From NCBI GenBank assembly GCA_902551185.1, contig CACDCN010000010.1, forward strand, positions 1-41,611: a stretch of 41,611 bases of DNA, written 5' to 3'. Numbering within the stretch: the stretch's first letter is position 1; each line of letters begins with the position of its first letter. Shown here piece by piece: positions 27,417-35,773 of the stretch. A model generated the notes under the pieces. That model had not been told where the DNA came from. It worked only from the letters and a program-made list of their open reading frames with translations, and searched no databases. The DNA is from an uncultured SAR86 cluster bacterium. Lineage in GTDB: Bacteria; Pseudomonadota; Gammaproteobacteria; Magnimaribacterales; D2472. Both the position numbers and the translations under genes were made by a program.

Positions 27417-28424
27417 ATGGAAAAAGTATTAGTAACTGGCGCAACTGGATATATAGGACTGCATTGCGTAGATCAGCTTTTAAAACAAGGCTATGCTGTT
27501 AATGGTTCTGTCAGGACTCCAGAAAGAAAAAATGAAATCTTTGAAGCGTTAAGAAATCATAATACACCCACAGACAATTTAAATTTATTTACATTTAATC
27601 TATCAGAAGATGTTGGCTGGGATGAGGGAATGGAAGGTTGTGATTATTTACTTCATGTTGCCTCACCTATCGCATTGGAAAGTAAAAGTGAAGATTTTTT
27701 TGTAAAACCAGCAGTTGCTGGTGTTAAGAGAGCATTAAAATTTGCAAAAAAACATAATGTAAAAAAAGTTGTTTTAACATCCTCTGTTGCTGCAATTTTT
27801 CATGGCATGAAGCTAAAGGAATATTATGATGAGACCGATTGGTCTGACCCTGAAAACCCTTTAATAGATCATTACTCCAAAAGTAAAACTTTGGCTGAAA
27901 GAGCGGCATGGGATTTTATTGAAAGAGAAGGTAATCCATTTGAACTTGCTGTAATTAACCCAGCTTTAGTTATTGGCCCTACGTTATCTGGTGATTTAGG
28001 GGAGTCAAATAAAGCTATTGAAATGGTGGCTACAGGAAAAATGCCTGTAGCAGTTCCGCTTCAATTTGGTTATGTTGACGTGAGAGATGTAGCTACAGCT
28101 CATATTTTGGCTATGAAGAATCCGTCGAGTAATGGAGAAAGATTTGCTTTAGCTGAAAAAGATTTATGGTACAAAGATGTCTCAAAAATTCTCAGAGAAA
28201 ATGGTTTTGATAAAGCGCCAAAAATAACCATTCCCATATGGGCGGCAAAGATAATGGCTAATTTTAGTAAAGAATTAAAATTAGCACTTCCATATTTAGG
28301 AAGGGTAAGGAGCGTTAAAAATACATCAAAAGCAAAAGATATTTTGGGATGGAATCCAAGGCCTGCTGAAGAGTCAATTCTTGAATTAGCTAATCAAATT
28401 AGGGAAATGGGGTTAATCAAATAA
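27417..28424 (+). CDS. NAD(P)-dependent extended SDR (dihydroflavonol-reductase-like)
   Basis: A 335-residue oxidoreductase of the extended short-chain dehydrogenase group. The nucleotide site is TGATGYIG (7-14), the active site has S122/S123 and Y153-x3-K157 (YSKSKTLAE), and VRDVATAHILAM is typical of the dihydroflavonol reductase/3-beta-HSD-like subgroup. The substrate is unknown; neighbours suggest a lipid or isoprenoid alcohol/ketone. A good Shine-Dalgarno AAGGAG lies 7 nt before the ATG, and the gene is probably co-transcribed with ald. Its 3' end overlaps the convergent gene by 8 nt. Confidence 0.85.
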   Translation: MEKVLVTGATGYIGLHCVDQLLKQGYAVNGSVRTPERKNEIFEALRNHNTPTDNLNLFTFNLSEDVGWDEGMEGCDYLLHVASPIALESKSEDFFVKPAVAGVKRALKFAKKHNVKKVVLTSSVAAIFHGMKLKEYYDETDWSDPENPLIDHYSKSKTLAERAAWDFIEREGNPFELAVINPALVIGPTLSGDLGESNKAIEMVATGKMPVAVPLQFGYVDVRDVATAHILAMKNPSSNGERFALAEKDLWYKDVSKILRENGFDKAPKITIPIWAAKIMANFSKELKLALPYLGRVRSVKNTSKAKDILGWNPRPAEESILELANQIREMGLIK

Positions 28425-29166
28425 TCCCTGGAATAACTGCTTTTCTGTTTTTAGGATAATTATCAAATTTATCCTGATACCATTTGTGATGAGCTATCGC
28501 TCTTGGAAATAAATTGGCAATTGTCCATATTAAAAATACAGCACCTGCTGAGCTCCAAGTTAAAATTGCCCATCCAGCCCATTCAATAATCTCACCAAAA
28601 TAGTTAGGAGAGGATATAAATTTATAGAGAAATTTATTCGGAATATGGTAGCCGCTTCCTTTTTCTTTTCGTAAAGCTATCATTAAATAGTCTGACTTTA
28701 TGTTTATAAACATACCTAATATAAATATTAATGTACCAATTAAAAAAGTTGGCGATGCAAGCCACTCGATTGAATATTGAGAAAAAATAAAAATACCGAA
28801 AAATTGAATACTAACATTAACATGATTAAAAAAAAGTGCTGATAAAGGAATGGTCATTGGCATTTCTTTTTTATCCATATTGACCAAAAAAGGATAGATA
28901 AAAGTTCTATGGACATAATGCACTAGCCATAGAAAGAGAAAAATAAAATTAACAGTATTTAATTTATCAAAAAATATAATACTTAAAATAATCATTAGAT
29001 ATACACACGGAGACTCCATTAATACCCATCCAAGCCTTGCAGGTATTTTTTTACCCCATCCACTTTTGATATGGCGACCATAAGGCGCATTCTCATAAAA
29101 AAGATATATAAATGTTATAAATCCTATTAGGACCCAAGTAATTAAAAAAATATTAAACGTATTCAT
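28417..29166 (-). CDS. Steroid 5-alpha-reductase-like membrane enzyme
   Basis: A 249-residue polytopic membrane protein with the pattern of 3-oxo-5-alpha-steroid 4-dehydrogenases: APYGRH and GW near the N terminus, HYVHRTFIYPF, MFINIKSDYLMIALRKEKGSGYHIP, then SSPNYFGEIIEWAGWAILTWS and LFPRAIAHHKWYQDKFDNYPK at the NADPH-binding end. Family members reduce enone double bonds of steroids or other isoprenoid lipids; the bacterial substrate is unknown. On the minus strand a perfect TATAAT (complement of 29173-29178) lies exactly 6 nt before the ATG, and no Shine-Dalgarno is present. Confidence 0.85.
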   Translation of the reverse strand: MNTFNIFLITWVLIGFITFIYLFYENAPYGRHIKSGWGKKIPARLGWVLMESPCVYLMIILSIIFFDKLNTVNFIFLFLWLVHYVHRTFIYPFLVNMDKKEMPMTIPLSALFFNHVNVSIQFFGIFIFSQYSIEWLASPTFLIGTLIFILGMFINIKSDYLMIALRKEKGSGYHIPNKFLYKFISSPNYFGEIIEWAGWAILTWSSAGAVFLIWTIANLFPRAIAHHKWYQDKFDNYPKNRKAVIPGII

Positions 29167-29245
29167 AAAATTATTATAAAAACAAAGTTTACAGTTTTGA
29201 TTCTAAATCATAAACTTAACAGTAAGTTTTTTTAAGGGGGTTATC

Positions 29246-30925
29246 TTGGAAGATTTTGATTTTGTTATTTTAGGGGCTGGCTCGGCTGGATGTGTTCTTG
29301 CAAATAGATTGAGTGCTAACCCAGAATTTAAAGTTTGTTTAATTGAGGCAGGGTCTAAAGATAGCGACCCAAGAATACATATTCCTATTGGCTTTGCTTT
29401 TTTTGGCGCTGAAAATCCAGTAAGTTGGAATTATGAAACTGTGCCCCAAAAAGAGTTTGAAAAAGTTGTAGTTGCAGAACCAGAAGCAGCTGTTGTTGAC
29501 ACAGCAGGTGGATTGCATAAAGTGGAGACAGAATCACTTGAACACAGAAAAGGATTTCAACCACGTGGAAAAGTCTTGGGTGGATCGAGCTCAATTAATG
29601 CAATGTTATATGTAAGAGGCCATAGATGGGATTATGATCATTGGTCTAATTTAGGTAATGACGGTTGGTCATATAATGAAATTTTGCCTTACTTTAAAAA
29701 AGCTGAACATAACGAAATGTTTGATGATGATTATCATGGCCAAGATGGCCCTTTAAATGTATCTAAGATTCGACATGAAAATACACCAGTAAAAGATTTT
29801 GTAAAGACAGGCTCAGAAGTATTTGGATACAACGAAGATTTTAATGGTGCAAACCAAGAGGGCATAGGCTTCTATCAATGTACTCAAAAAAATGGAAAAA
29901 GGTGGAGTGCCGCTAAAGGATATCTGGTGCCAAGTTTAGATAGAGAAAATTTAACTGTTATGACAGATACCACCATAAATAAAATTATTATAGATAACAA
30001 AAAAGCAGTAGGAGTTGAATGTATTAATAAAAATGGAGAATATTTTAAAGTTAATGCTAAGAAAGAAGTCCTTTTATCATCGGGAGCCTTTGGTTCACCG
30101 CAAATAATGCTTAGATCTGGAATTGGACCAGCAGAAGAAATTTTAAAGCATGATATAGAACACCAGCATGATTTACCTGGAGTTGGTAAAAATTTACAAG
30201 ACCATATTGATTACTTAACAGTCCATAGATATAACTCAATGGAATTAATTGGAATTTCACTTAAATCAGTTTTCTTAAAATTTCCAATAGAGATACTAAA
30301 GTATATTTTTAAAAAAGTAGGTTTATTCACTTCAACGATTGCAGAGGCCGGAGGGTTCATTAAATCAAAAGAAGTAAAAGAGATTCCTGATATTCAATTA
30401 CATTTTATTCCTACAATGGTTGTTGATCATGGAAGAACACAACTTTGGGGTCATGGTTTGGGTTGTCATATGTGTCTTTTACGACCCAAATCAAGGGGTG
30501 AGGTTACTCTTAATTCATCAGACCCTTTTGACGATCCAAAAATAGATCCAAAATTTTTATCTCACCCAGATGACATGCAAGATATGATTGCTGGATATAA
30601 AAAAATGATGTCGATTATGAATAAAGAATCTTTCTCTAAATATACAGCCAAGCACACCATGAGACCAATAGACATAAATGATGATCATGATATAGAGCAA
30701 GCAATAAGAGAAGAAGCAGATACCGTATACCACCCTGTTGGAACTTGTAAAATGGGTAACGATGAAATGGCTGTTGTCGATAATACTTTAAAAGTTTATG
30801 GGATAGATGGCCTAAGGGTTGTAGATGCATCAATTATGCCAACTCTTATAGGTGGAAATACTAACGCACCAACAATCATGATTGGTGAAAAAGCTTCTGA
30901 CATGATATTAAGTGATTGGAATTGA
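29246..30925 (+). CDS. GMC-family FAD oxidoreductase (choline dehydrogenase-like)
   Basis: A 559-residue flavoprotein alcohol dehydrogenase. The FAD dinucleotide fold is VILGAGSAG (7-15), GMC signature 1 is PRGKVLGGSSSINAMLYVRG (106-125), and the active-site pair is H496 (YHPVGTCKMG) and N540 (GGNTNAP). Between WNYETVP and the signature an extra acidic/Val-Ala-rich stretch of about 25-30 residues (around 71-102) is present where relatives have a few. The start is TTG, chosen because AAGGGGG precedes it by 5 nt and homology begins there. The substrate is an alcohol, not further definable. Confidence 0.92.
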   Translation: MEDFDFVILGAGSAGCVLANRLSANPEFKVCLIEAGSKDSDPRIHIPIGFAFFGAENPVSWNYETVPQKEFEKVVVAEPEAAVVDTAGGLHKVETESLEHRKGFQPRGKVLGGSSSINAMLYVRGHRWDYDHWSNLGNDGWSYNEILPYFKKAEHNEMFDDDYHGQDGPLNVSKIRHENTPVKDFVKTGSEVFGYNEDFNGANQEGIGFYQCTQKNGKRWSAAKGYLVPSLDRENLTVMTDTTINKIIIDNKKAVGVECINKNGEYFKVNAKKEVLLSSGAFGSPQIMLRSGIGPAEEILKHDIEHQHDLPGVGKNLQDHIDYLTVHRYNSMELIGISLKSVFLKFPIEILKYIFKKVGLFTSTIAEAGGFIKSKEVKEIPDIQLHFIPTMVVDHGRTQLWGHGLGCHMCLLRPKSRGEVTLNSSDPFDDPKIDPKFLSHPDDMQDMIAGYKKMMSIMNKESFSKYTAKHTMRPIDINDDHDIEQAIREEADTVYHPVGTCKMGNDEMAVVDNTLKVYGIDGLRVVDASIMPTLIGGNTNAPTIMIGEKASDMILSDWN

Positions 30926-30935
30926 TTTTCCTTAA

Positions 30936-31253
30936 ATGAAAAAATTCTTTACATTAGTAACATTAATTTTAAGTATAGGATTAATTGCGAATGACTATTA
31001 TCTGATTGATGTCAGAACTCCAGAAGAATTTAAATCTGGCTATCTTGAAGATGCAATAAACATTGAATGGCAAGATATTAAAAAGCTTAATAAAGAAATT
31101 AAAAAAGATGACAAAATATATTTATATTGCAGAAGTGGGAATAGGTCTGGCAAAGCAACAGATATCTTGATTAATTTGGGTTATAAGAACGTAAAGAATA
31201 TTGGCGGTCTTAAAGAAGCTTCAGAAAGCCTTAATTTGAGGATTATTAAGTAA
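30936..31253 (+). CDS. Periplasmic rhodanese-like protein
   Basis: A single rhodanese domain of 105 residues with an N-terminal signal peptide (about 1-18). YYLIDVRTPEEFKSGYLEDAINI is the first half, and the active-site loop is YCRSGNRSG with C65. It resembles the PspE/GlpE thiosulfate sulfurtransferases. It sits 10 nt after the GMC gene and 9 nt before the patatin gene, so it is probably within one operon. The physiological sulfur donor is unknown. Confidence 0.88.
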   Translation: MKKFFTLVTLILSIGLIANDYYLIDVRTPEEFKSGYLEDAINIEWQDIKKLNKEIKKDDKIYLYCRSGNRSGKATDILINLGYKNVKNIGGLKEASESLNLRIIK

Positions 31254-31262
31254 GATTTATTT

Positions 31263-32186
31263 ATGCGAAATTTTTTTAGTTTTTTATCAAGATTCTCTAA
31301 TAAAAAAATTATATGCTTTGATGGCGGTGGTGTTAGAACAATCGCATCAATAGTCTTCTTACAAAAACTTGAAGCAGCAAGTGGTAAAAAAATTGTAGAT
31401 ATATTTGATATGTTTATAGGTACAAGCGCTGGCTCATTTAATGCTGCTTGTTTCGCCTTTGGTGGATTAGGTGCTGATAAGGTAAAAAAATATTGGTCCC
31501 ATCAATATTTAGACAAAATTATGAAGTCATCATTTTTTTGGGATAAAGCTTCCTTAATTCAAGCTAGACCTAGATATGAAGACGAGGGCAGACTTGAGGT
31601 ATTACAAGAAATATTTGGTGAAAATACTTTAAAACAATCCAATAAACCTTTTCTTTCTCTTTCATATGATATTGAGAAAAGAATTCATGTAATTCATGAT
31701 TCAATTAATACCCCTGATATTAGATTTATAGATGCTGTTGCAGCCTCAAGCGCAGCACCAATGTATTTTCCAACCTATCAAATGCCTGATAAATCTTGGA
31801 TGATTGATGGCAGCATAGTAACAAATAATCCAACTTTAATAGGTTACCTGTATGCAAAAAAAATATTAGAAACGGAGAACATCAAAATTCTTAGCATTGG
31901 TTCAGGTCAAAATAAAAATAAAATTAATGGAGATACTTCCACTAAATGGGGAGGCGTTGGTTGGCTAAGAAACGATATCATGGGCATGTTATTAGATTCA
32001 GAAATTCATAATGAAATATCTAGCGATATTTTTAAAGATAATTATTTAAGAATTAATTCTCCTCTAGGAAAAATAAATAGATTTTTAGATGATGACTCTG
32101 AAGAAAATCTTGAAAGAATACATTTGATGGGTATGGAATGGTGGAGTAAACATGGCGATTCAGTTCTTAAATTTTTAGAGGAATAG
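31263..32186 (+). CDS. Patatin-like phospholipase
   Basis: A 307-residue lipid acyl hydrolase of the patatin family, apparently cytoplasmic. The oxyanion loop is DGGGVRTIAS (20-29), the nucleophile is S55 in GTSAGS, and the dyad aspartate is D182 in IDGSIVTNNP. The spacing fits bacterial patatins. It lies 9 nt after the rhodanese. TAAGAT, which overlaps that gene's stop, ends 6 nt before the ATG, so a separate leaderless start is possible but weakly supported. Confidence 0.92.
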   Translation: MRNFFSFLSRFSNKKIICFDGGGVRTIASIVFLQKLEAASGKKIVDIFDMFIGTSAGSFNAACFAFGGLGADKVKKYWSHQYLDKIMKSSFFWDKASLIQARPRYEDEGRLEVLQEIFGENTLKQSNKPFLSLSYDIEKRIHVIHDSINTPDIRFIDAVAASSAAPMYFPTYQMPDKSWMIDGSIVTNNPTLIGYLYAKKILETENIKILSIGSGQNKNKINGDTSTKWGGVGWLRNDIMGMLLDSEIHNEISSDIFKDNYLRINSPLGKINRFLDDDSEENLERIHLMGMEWWSKHGDSVLKFLEE

Positions 32187-32199
32187 ATAATTTTTTATA

Positions 32200-32205
32200 T
32201 ATAAT
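32200..32205 (+). promoter_or_regulatory. -10 element placing the start site at the ATG of the M64-like gene
   Basis: A perfect TATAAT is followed by six nt (CGAATT) and the ATG at 32212. No Shine-Dalgarno lies in between. A convincing -35 is not visible in the AT-rich upstream DNA. Confidence 0.5.
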
Positions 32206-32211
32206 CGAATT

Positions 32212-34269
32212 ATGAAATCATACAAGCTTTTAGCTATTTTAATTTTTATTTCTTCATGTGGCGGCGGAGGTGGCGGAGGTGGCTCAGCTGCAATACCTTT
32301 TGCTATAACTTTAGCATCAAGCATATTTACGATAGATGAAGATATTACATTAACAGGTTCAGTGGGCGCCACTGCAAATGAAAGCGTTACTTTAAATTAT
32401 TCACTTCAATCATCAACCTCTAATGGTTCTTTGTCTTTCTCAGATACCACTGGGTCTATAACTTATATACCTAATCAAAATTTTAATGGCCAAGATCAAT
32501 TCACTTACTCTGTAACTGCTGTAGAAAAAAATGTTACAAGAAATGCAACAGTAACAATCAATATTACCCCGGTAAATGATGCTCCAGTAGTAACAATGGA
32601 TTCAAAAACAGATCTTAATGAAAATAATCTTTTATTTGATCAAAATCCTACATATGCAATTACTTACAGCGATGTTGATAATACAGAAGAAGAGCTGACC
32701 TTTAGTGCTAAAGTTAATAGAGTTGTAGTTCCATCAACATTTACATCAACTGAAAGTGGTAAAGGTAATATTTCAATCGATTTAAGTTCTCTTTCAACAG
32801 CTGGCTTATTTAATGCTGAAATTATTGTCTCTGATGGAAACTTGACTGGATCAGATACTTATTCCACTTGGCATATATCTAATAAAACTACAGTTACTAT
32901 TAATCAAGATGATGATCCTGAAGATGGTTATGATGGCGGAGCAAAAACAGAAAAGGATTATCACGTTTATTATGTAATAGGTAACCCAAGCTCGACAGGA
33001 AGAACTAAATATCTTTTTATAGGTGATTCATTAGATGGTGAAACTGATTTAAATTTATATAGAAGGGCATTAATAGCATCTATCAATAAATTAAATAGTT
33101 CAGATGCTAGCAAATTTTTTAGTGATAAATATTTTACAGTTGTCTCTGCTGAACCTGCTAACCCAGATGGAAGTTCACCCGTAGGAGTTAGAACAGGTTG
33201 TTATGATTGGGACGAAGATGTTTATTGTATAAGCGAAATGGATACAGCAATTTTTGATGTCTTGCTTCCAAACAATGTGCTTGTATCAACATTGACCAGA
33301 TTAGAGGGAAGGGGAGTAAATCAGGGGTATAAAAATATTCAGAGAATTAGAGCAGATGACCCTGAGAGAACTAGACATACTCTTATGCATGAGCTTGGAC
33401 ATGCTCATGGGAATATGGGAGATGAATATAGAAGCGATGAAAGAGACTTAACTGACCCAGGGTATAGGGTTAATACTTCTACCCAAGCAGACGTTTATGA
33501 ACTTAAATGGAAACACCATATTGATGACCTTCAGAATGTATTAGGAAAGGATATTCAAGTTTGTTACAACTATGCTGATGGCACTATAGGTGACTGGGAT
33601 GAGCTTGGAATTAAAGTTGAAGATTGTGATTGCTTTGTGAATATTTGGGATGCAAATGGTAACTTTGTAGAAAAAAATCCTGATTGCAGTGGAGTGGGCC
33701 ATTTTGAAGGGAATTATTATGGTTTATACGATAATTATAGGCCTACTTTTTGTTCGGTTATGGATAGTTGTACTAGCGGTGGTTATGGCAAAGTTAATGT
33801 TGAAGGTTTTGCAATAGGGTCCTTAGAGAATCAGGGCTTTTATCGTGGTGACGATGTCAGATTGGTTAGAGATGATGCAAATGCAAATATAGGTTTTGAA
33901 ATTTCAATGGATGTGGAATATGACACTTCAGAAGTGACACTTAAATGGTATAAAGATGGTGTAGAGCTTACATCAATGCAGGATATAAAAACCGTAATTT
34001 TTGATAGGCCTTCGGATAATAGTATCGAGATATATACAGCAAAAGCAACAGATCTTACTGGTACAATTACTGCTCCAGATGATATTTTAAATAATGATGA
34101 TTTTTATGAAGGTGCATTTCAGTCTTCATTTTATTGGTGTGAACGTAACTCTAGTGGATCATGTAATTGGTCATATAATCCCGACCCTAGCACATATTCA
34201 AAATATGATTACGGTTACATGAGAGGGCCTATTGGTGTAACATGGGCTATAAATTGGGAAAAATGGTAA
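32212..34269 (+). CDS. Lipoprotein metallopeptidase, IgA-peptidase M64-like
   Basis: A 685-residue exported lipoprotein. Lipobox FISSC (C16) is followed by eight Gly. Residues about 35-120 form a cadherin/Ig-like tandem-repeat domain (IPNQNFNGQDQFTYSVTA), and a second beta domain runs to about 235. The catalytic domain begins near 250 (VIGNPSSTGRTKYLFIGDSL) and has the zinc motif HELGHAHGNMGDEY (H393, E394, H397, probable third ligand D404), the form seen in M64 peptidases. Several Cys may form disulfides. It would digest proteins at the cell surface. The 3' end overlaps a small secreted protein gene. Confidence 0.85.
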   Translation: MKSYKLLAILIFISSCGGGGGGGGSAAIPFAITLASSIFTIDEDITLTGSVGATANESVTLNYSLQSSTSNGSLSFSDTTGSITYIPNQNFNGQDQFTYSVTAVEKNVTRNATVTINITPVNDAPVVTMDSKTDLNENNLLFDQNPTYAITYSDVDNTEEELTFSAKVNRVVVPSTFTSTESGKGNISIDLSSLSTAGLFNAEIIVSDGNLTGSDTYSTWHISNKTTVTINQDDDPEDGYDGGAKTEKDYHVYYVIGNPSSTGRTKYLFIGDSLDGETDLNLYRRALIASINKLNSSDASKFFSDKYFTVVSAEPANPDGSSPVGVRTGCYDWDEDVYCISEMDTAIFDVLLPNNVLVSTLTRLEGRGVNQGYKNIQRIRADDPERTRHTLMHELGHAHGNMGDEYRSDERDLTDPGYRVNTSTQADVYELKWKHHIDDLQNVLGKDIQVCYNYADGTIGDWDELGIKVEDCDCFVNIWDANGNFVEKNPDCSGVGHFEGNYYGLYDNYRPTFCSVMDSCTSGGYGKVNVEGFAIGSLENQGFYRGDDVRLVRDDANANIGFEISMDVEYDTSEVTLKWYKDGVELTSMQDIKTVIFDRPSDNSIEIYTAKATDLTGTITAPDDILNNDDFYEGAFQSSFYWCERNSSGSCNWSYNPDPSTYSKYDYGYMRGPIGVTWAINWEKW

Positions 34270-34736
34270 AAATATTTTATATATTTGGAATTTTAATTCT
34301 TACTTCTTTTACAGAAGCTAGGCCTCTTCCAGATATAAGCATTAATCCTCAACATAATGTTGTAAATCCACCGATTGAAGATATTGCTAAGATTTATACT
34401 ATATCAGGCACAAAGGATGGAATCTCTTTAAAGAAGAAGACTATCGCGAAACCACAATTTAGCTCGTTAAAAAATTTAAGACTCTTAACCCCAAGAGATA
34501 AATATGCTTTAAAAGTATTAGACAAAGCAAAGAAAGAAAGTATTCTCCTTGGTCTTGGAGACCCATTCTATGTTCATGCTCAGCATATAGATTATGAAGG
34601 TAGTAGATATTTTGGTGGAAATGTAGATGCTCAATTTGAAATCGCTTTTCCATTAAATATGGATGTTTCATATATCATTTTAATGTCACAAGATGGAAAG
34701 ATTTTAAGAGAAATTAACGAAATTGAAGTCAAATAA
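34263..34736 (+). CDS. Small secreted protein coupled to the M64-like peptidase (157 aa)
   Basis: Not recognised. The ATG at 34263 overlaps the peptidase stop (ATGGTAA) and begins a good signal peptide (MVKIFYIFGILILTSFTEA). An earlier in-frame ATG at 34242 would add seven residues before it and is less likely. The mature part is basic in the middle (ISLKKKTIAKPQFSSLKNL) and ends in a beta-rich segment (FEIAFPLNMDVSYIILMS). The overlap suggests a fixed ratio to the peptidase; an inhibitor, chaperone or propeptide-like partner is conceivable but not shown. Confidence 0.6.
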   Translation: MVKIFYIFGILILTSFTEARPLPDISINPQHNVVNPPIEDIAKIYTISGTKDGISLKKKTIAKPQFSSLKNLRLLTPRDKYALKVLDKAKKESILLGLGDPFYVHAQHIDYEGSRYFGGNVDAQFEIAFPLNMDVSYIILMSQDGKILREINEIEVK

Positions 34737-34798
34737 AAGGAAACTCTATCCTTAAAAATCTTTAAAAACTTTGTAATTTTCATTCGATTTATAATTGC

Positions 34799-34827
34799 TT
34801 GAAAGGTTTTAACTTAAGGAGTATATT
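34799..34827 (+). promoter_or_regulatory. Sigma-70-type promoter for tRNA-Gly
   Basis: TTGAAA (34799-34804), a 17-bp spacer and TATATT (34822-34827) are followed 11 nt later by the tRNA 5' end. This is the best full -35/-10 pair in the window. Confidence 0.72.
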
Positions 34828-34838
34828 AACTTTCCAAT

Positions 34839-34914
34839 GCGGTACTAGCTCAGTTGGTAGAGCGTCTGCTTGCCAAGCAGAAGGCCGCCGGTTCGAGACC
34901 GGCGTACCGCACCA
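34839..34914 (+). tRNA. tRNA-Gly (anticodon GCC)
   Basis: A 76-nt cloverleaf with acceptor GCGGTAC/GTACCGC, D-arm AGCTCAGTTGGTAGAGC, anticodon stem TCTGC/GCAGA with loop TTGCCAA (anticodon GCC), T-arm GCCGGTTCGAGACCGGC, discriminator A and encoded CCA. No terminator hairpin follows directly, so read-through into the secreted-protein gene at 34993 is possible. Confidence 0.97.
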
Positions 34915-34992
34915 ATTTCAATAAAGTAAATTCGGCATCATAATTGCATGTAAAATATGTATACTAATAAATCATATATAAAAGGAGGAAAT

Positions 34993-35700
34993 ATGAAAAA
35001 AATATTATTTAGCTTTTTTGCTATTTTATTCATTTCATCACAATCATTAGTTGCGGCAGGTTATATAGCTACATATTCTATGAAGGTATCCAATCCAGCT
35101 GCTTATGTAGAAGCAATGAACGAATTAATGTCTTCAAAATGGGGCAAGAGCTTTCCTGCAGAAGTGTCTGTTCATAGCTATGCTTTTAATGGTTATGATG
35201 ATGCTACGCATGTGGTTGTATTAAATTATGAAGATGTTGAAAGTACTGGAAAAGGGACAGCTTCGTTTACTGATCCAACTTTTCAAAAGTTTTTAGCCAA
35301 AACTGCTCCTATAGCAGAAACTATTGAATCTTCATTAAATATGAAGCTCATGGGTGGAGGAAACTCTGATCCTGAAAATAATCAGGTCTACACAGTGTAT
35401 AGAATGAAAGTCAAAGATCCAGCATCTTATGCAGAAGCTTATGCTGAAGTGTCAAAAGCACAAGAGGAAGCTGGGAATGTTGCAGGTAGTTATGGACTTA
35501 GACAACAGGTCGGTGGAAGTGTGGGTTGGTATACTCATTATGCATTTACTTCGGCAGGTTCTATGACAGAAGCTCTTGAAAGTGGTGAAGCATTATACTC
35601 AAGTGATTCATTTAAAGAATTTTCTAAAGAAATTGGAGGTAATAGAGAATTAGTTAATATTTCTATGTTGGTAAATGTTGTTACCTATAGTTCTAATTAA
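34993..35700 (+). CDS. Secreted protein with two ferredoxin-like repeats (235 aa)
   Basis: The start at 34993 is fixed by AAAGGAGG 4 nt upstream and a signal peptide (MKKILFSFFAILFISSQSLVAA); an in-frame ATG at 34957 lies before the ribosome site and is rejected. The mature protein is an internal duplication: YIATYSMKVSNPAAYVEAMNE (about 24-44) recurs as VYTVYRMKVKDPASYAEAYAE (about 130-150), each followed by about 80 residues with similar alpha/beta pattern. This resembles dimeric alpha/beta-barrel folds. No enzyme residues are recognised. A TGTATACT at 34953-34960 could be an extended -10. A terminator follows. Confidence 0.72.
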   Translation: MKKILFSFFAILFISSQSLVAAGYIATYSMKVSNPAAYVEAMNELMSSKWGKSFPAEVSVHSYAFNGYDDATHVVVLNYEDVESTGKGTASFTDPTFQKFLAKTAPIAETIESSLNMKLMGGGNSDPENNQVYTVYRMKVKDPASYAEAYAEVSKAQEEAGNVAGSYGLRQQVGGSVGWYTHYAFTSAGSMTEALESGEALYSSDSFKEFSKEIGGNRELVNISMLVNVVTYSSN

Positions 35701-35717
35701 TTATTTTTTGAATTATT

Positions 35718-35748
35718 AAAGGGAGTATTTTTACTCCCTTTTTTTTTA
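35718..35748 (+). terminator. Intrinsic terminator
   Basis: Stem AAAGGGAGTA/TACTCCCTTT with a four-T loop, followed by a run of T. It ends the transcript of the duplicated secreted-protein gene. Confidence 0.9.
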
Positions 35749-35773
35749 TTTATAGCTAATTTAAGATTACATT

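Noticed and set aside
34957-34992. Earlier start of the duplicated secreted protein
   Set aside because: It lies upstream of the strong Shine-Dalgarno and would bury the signal peptide behind 12 extra polar residues.
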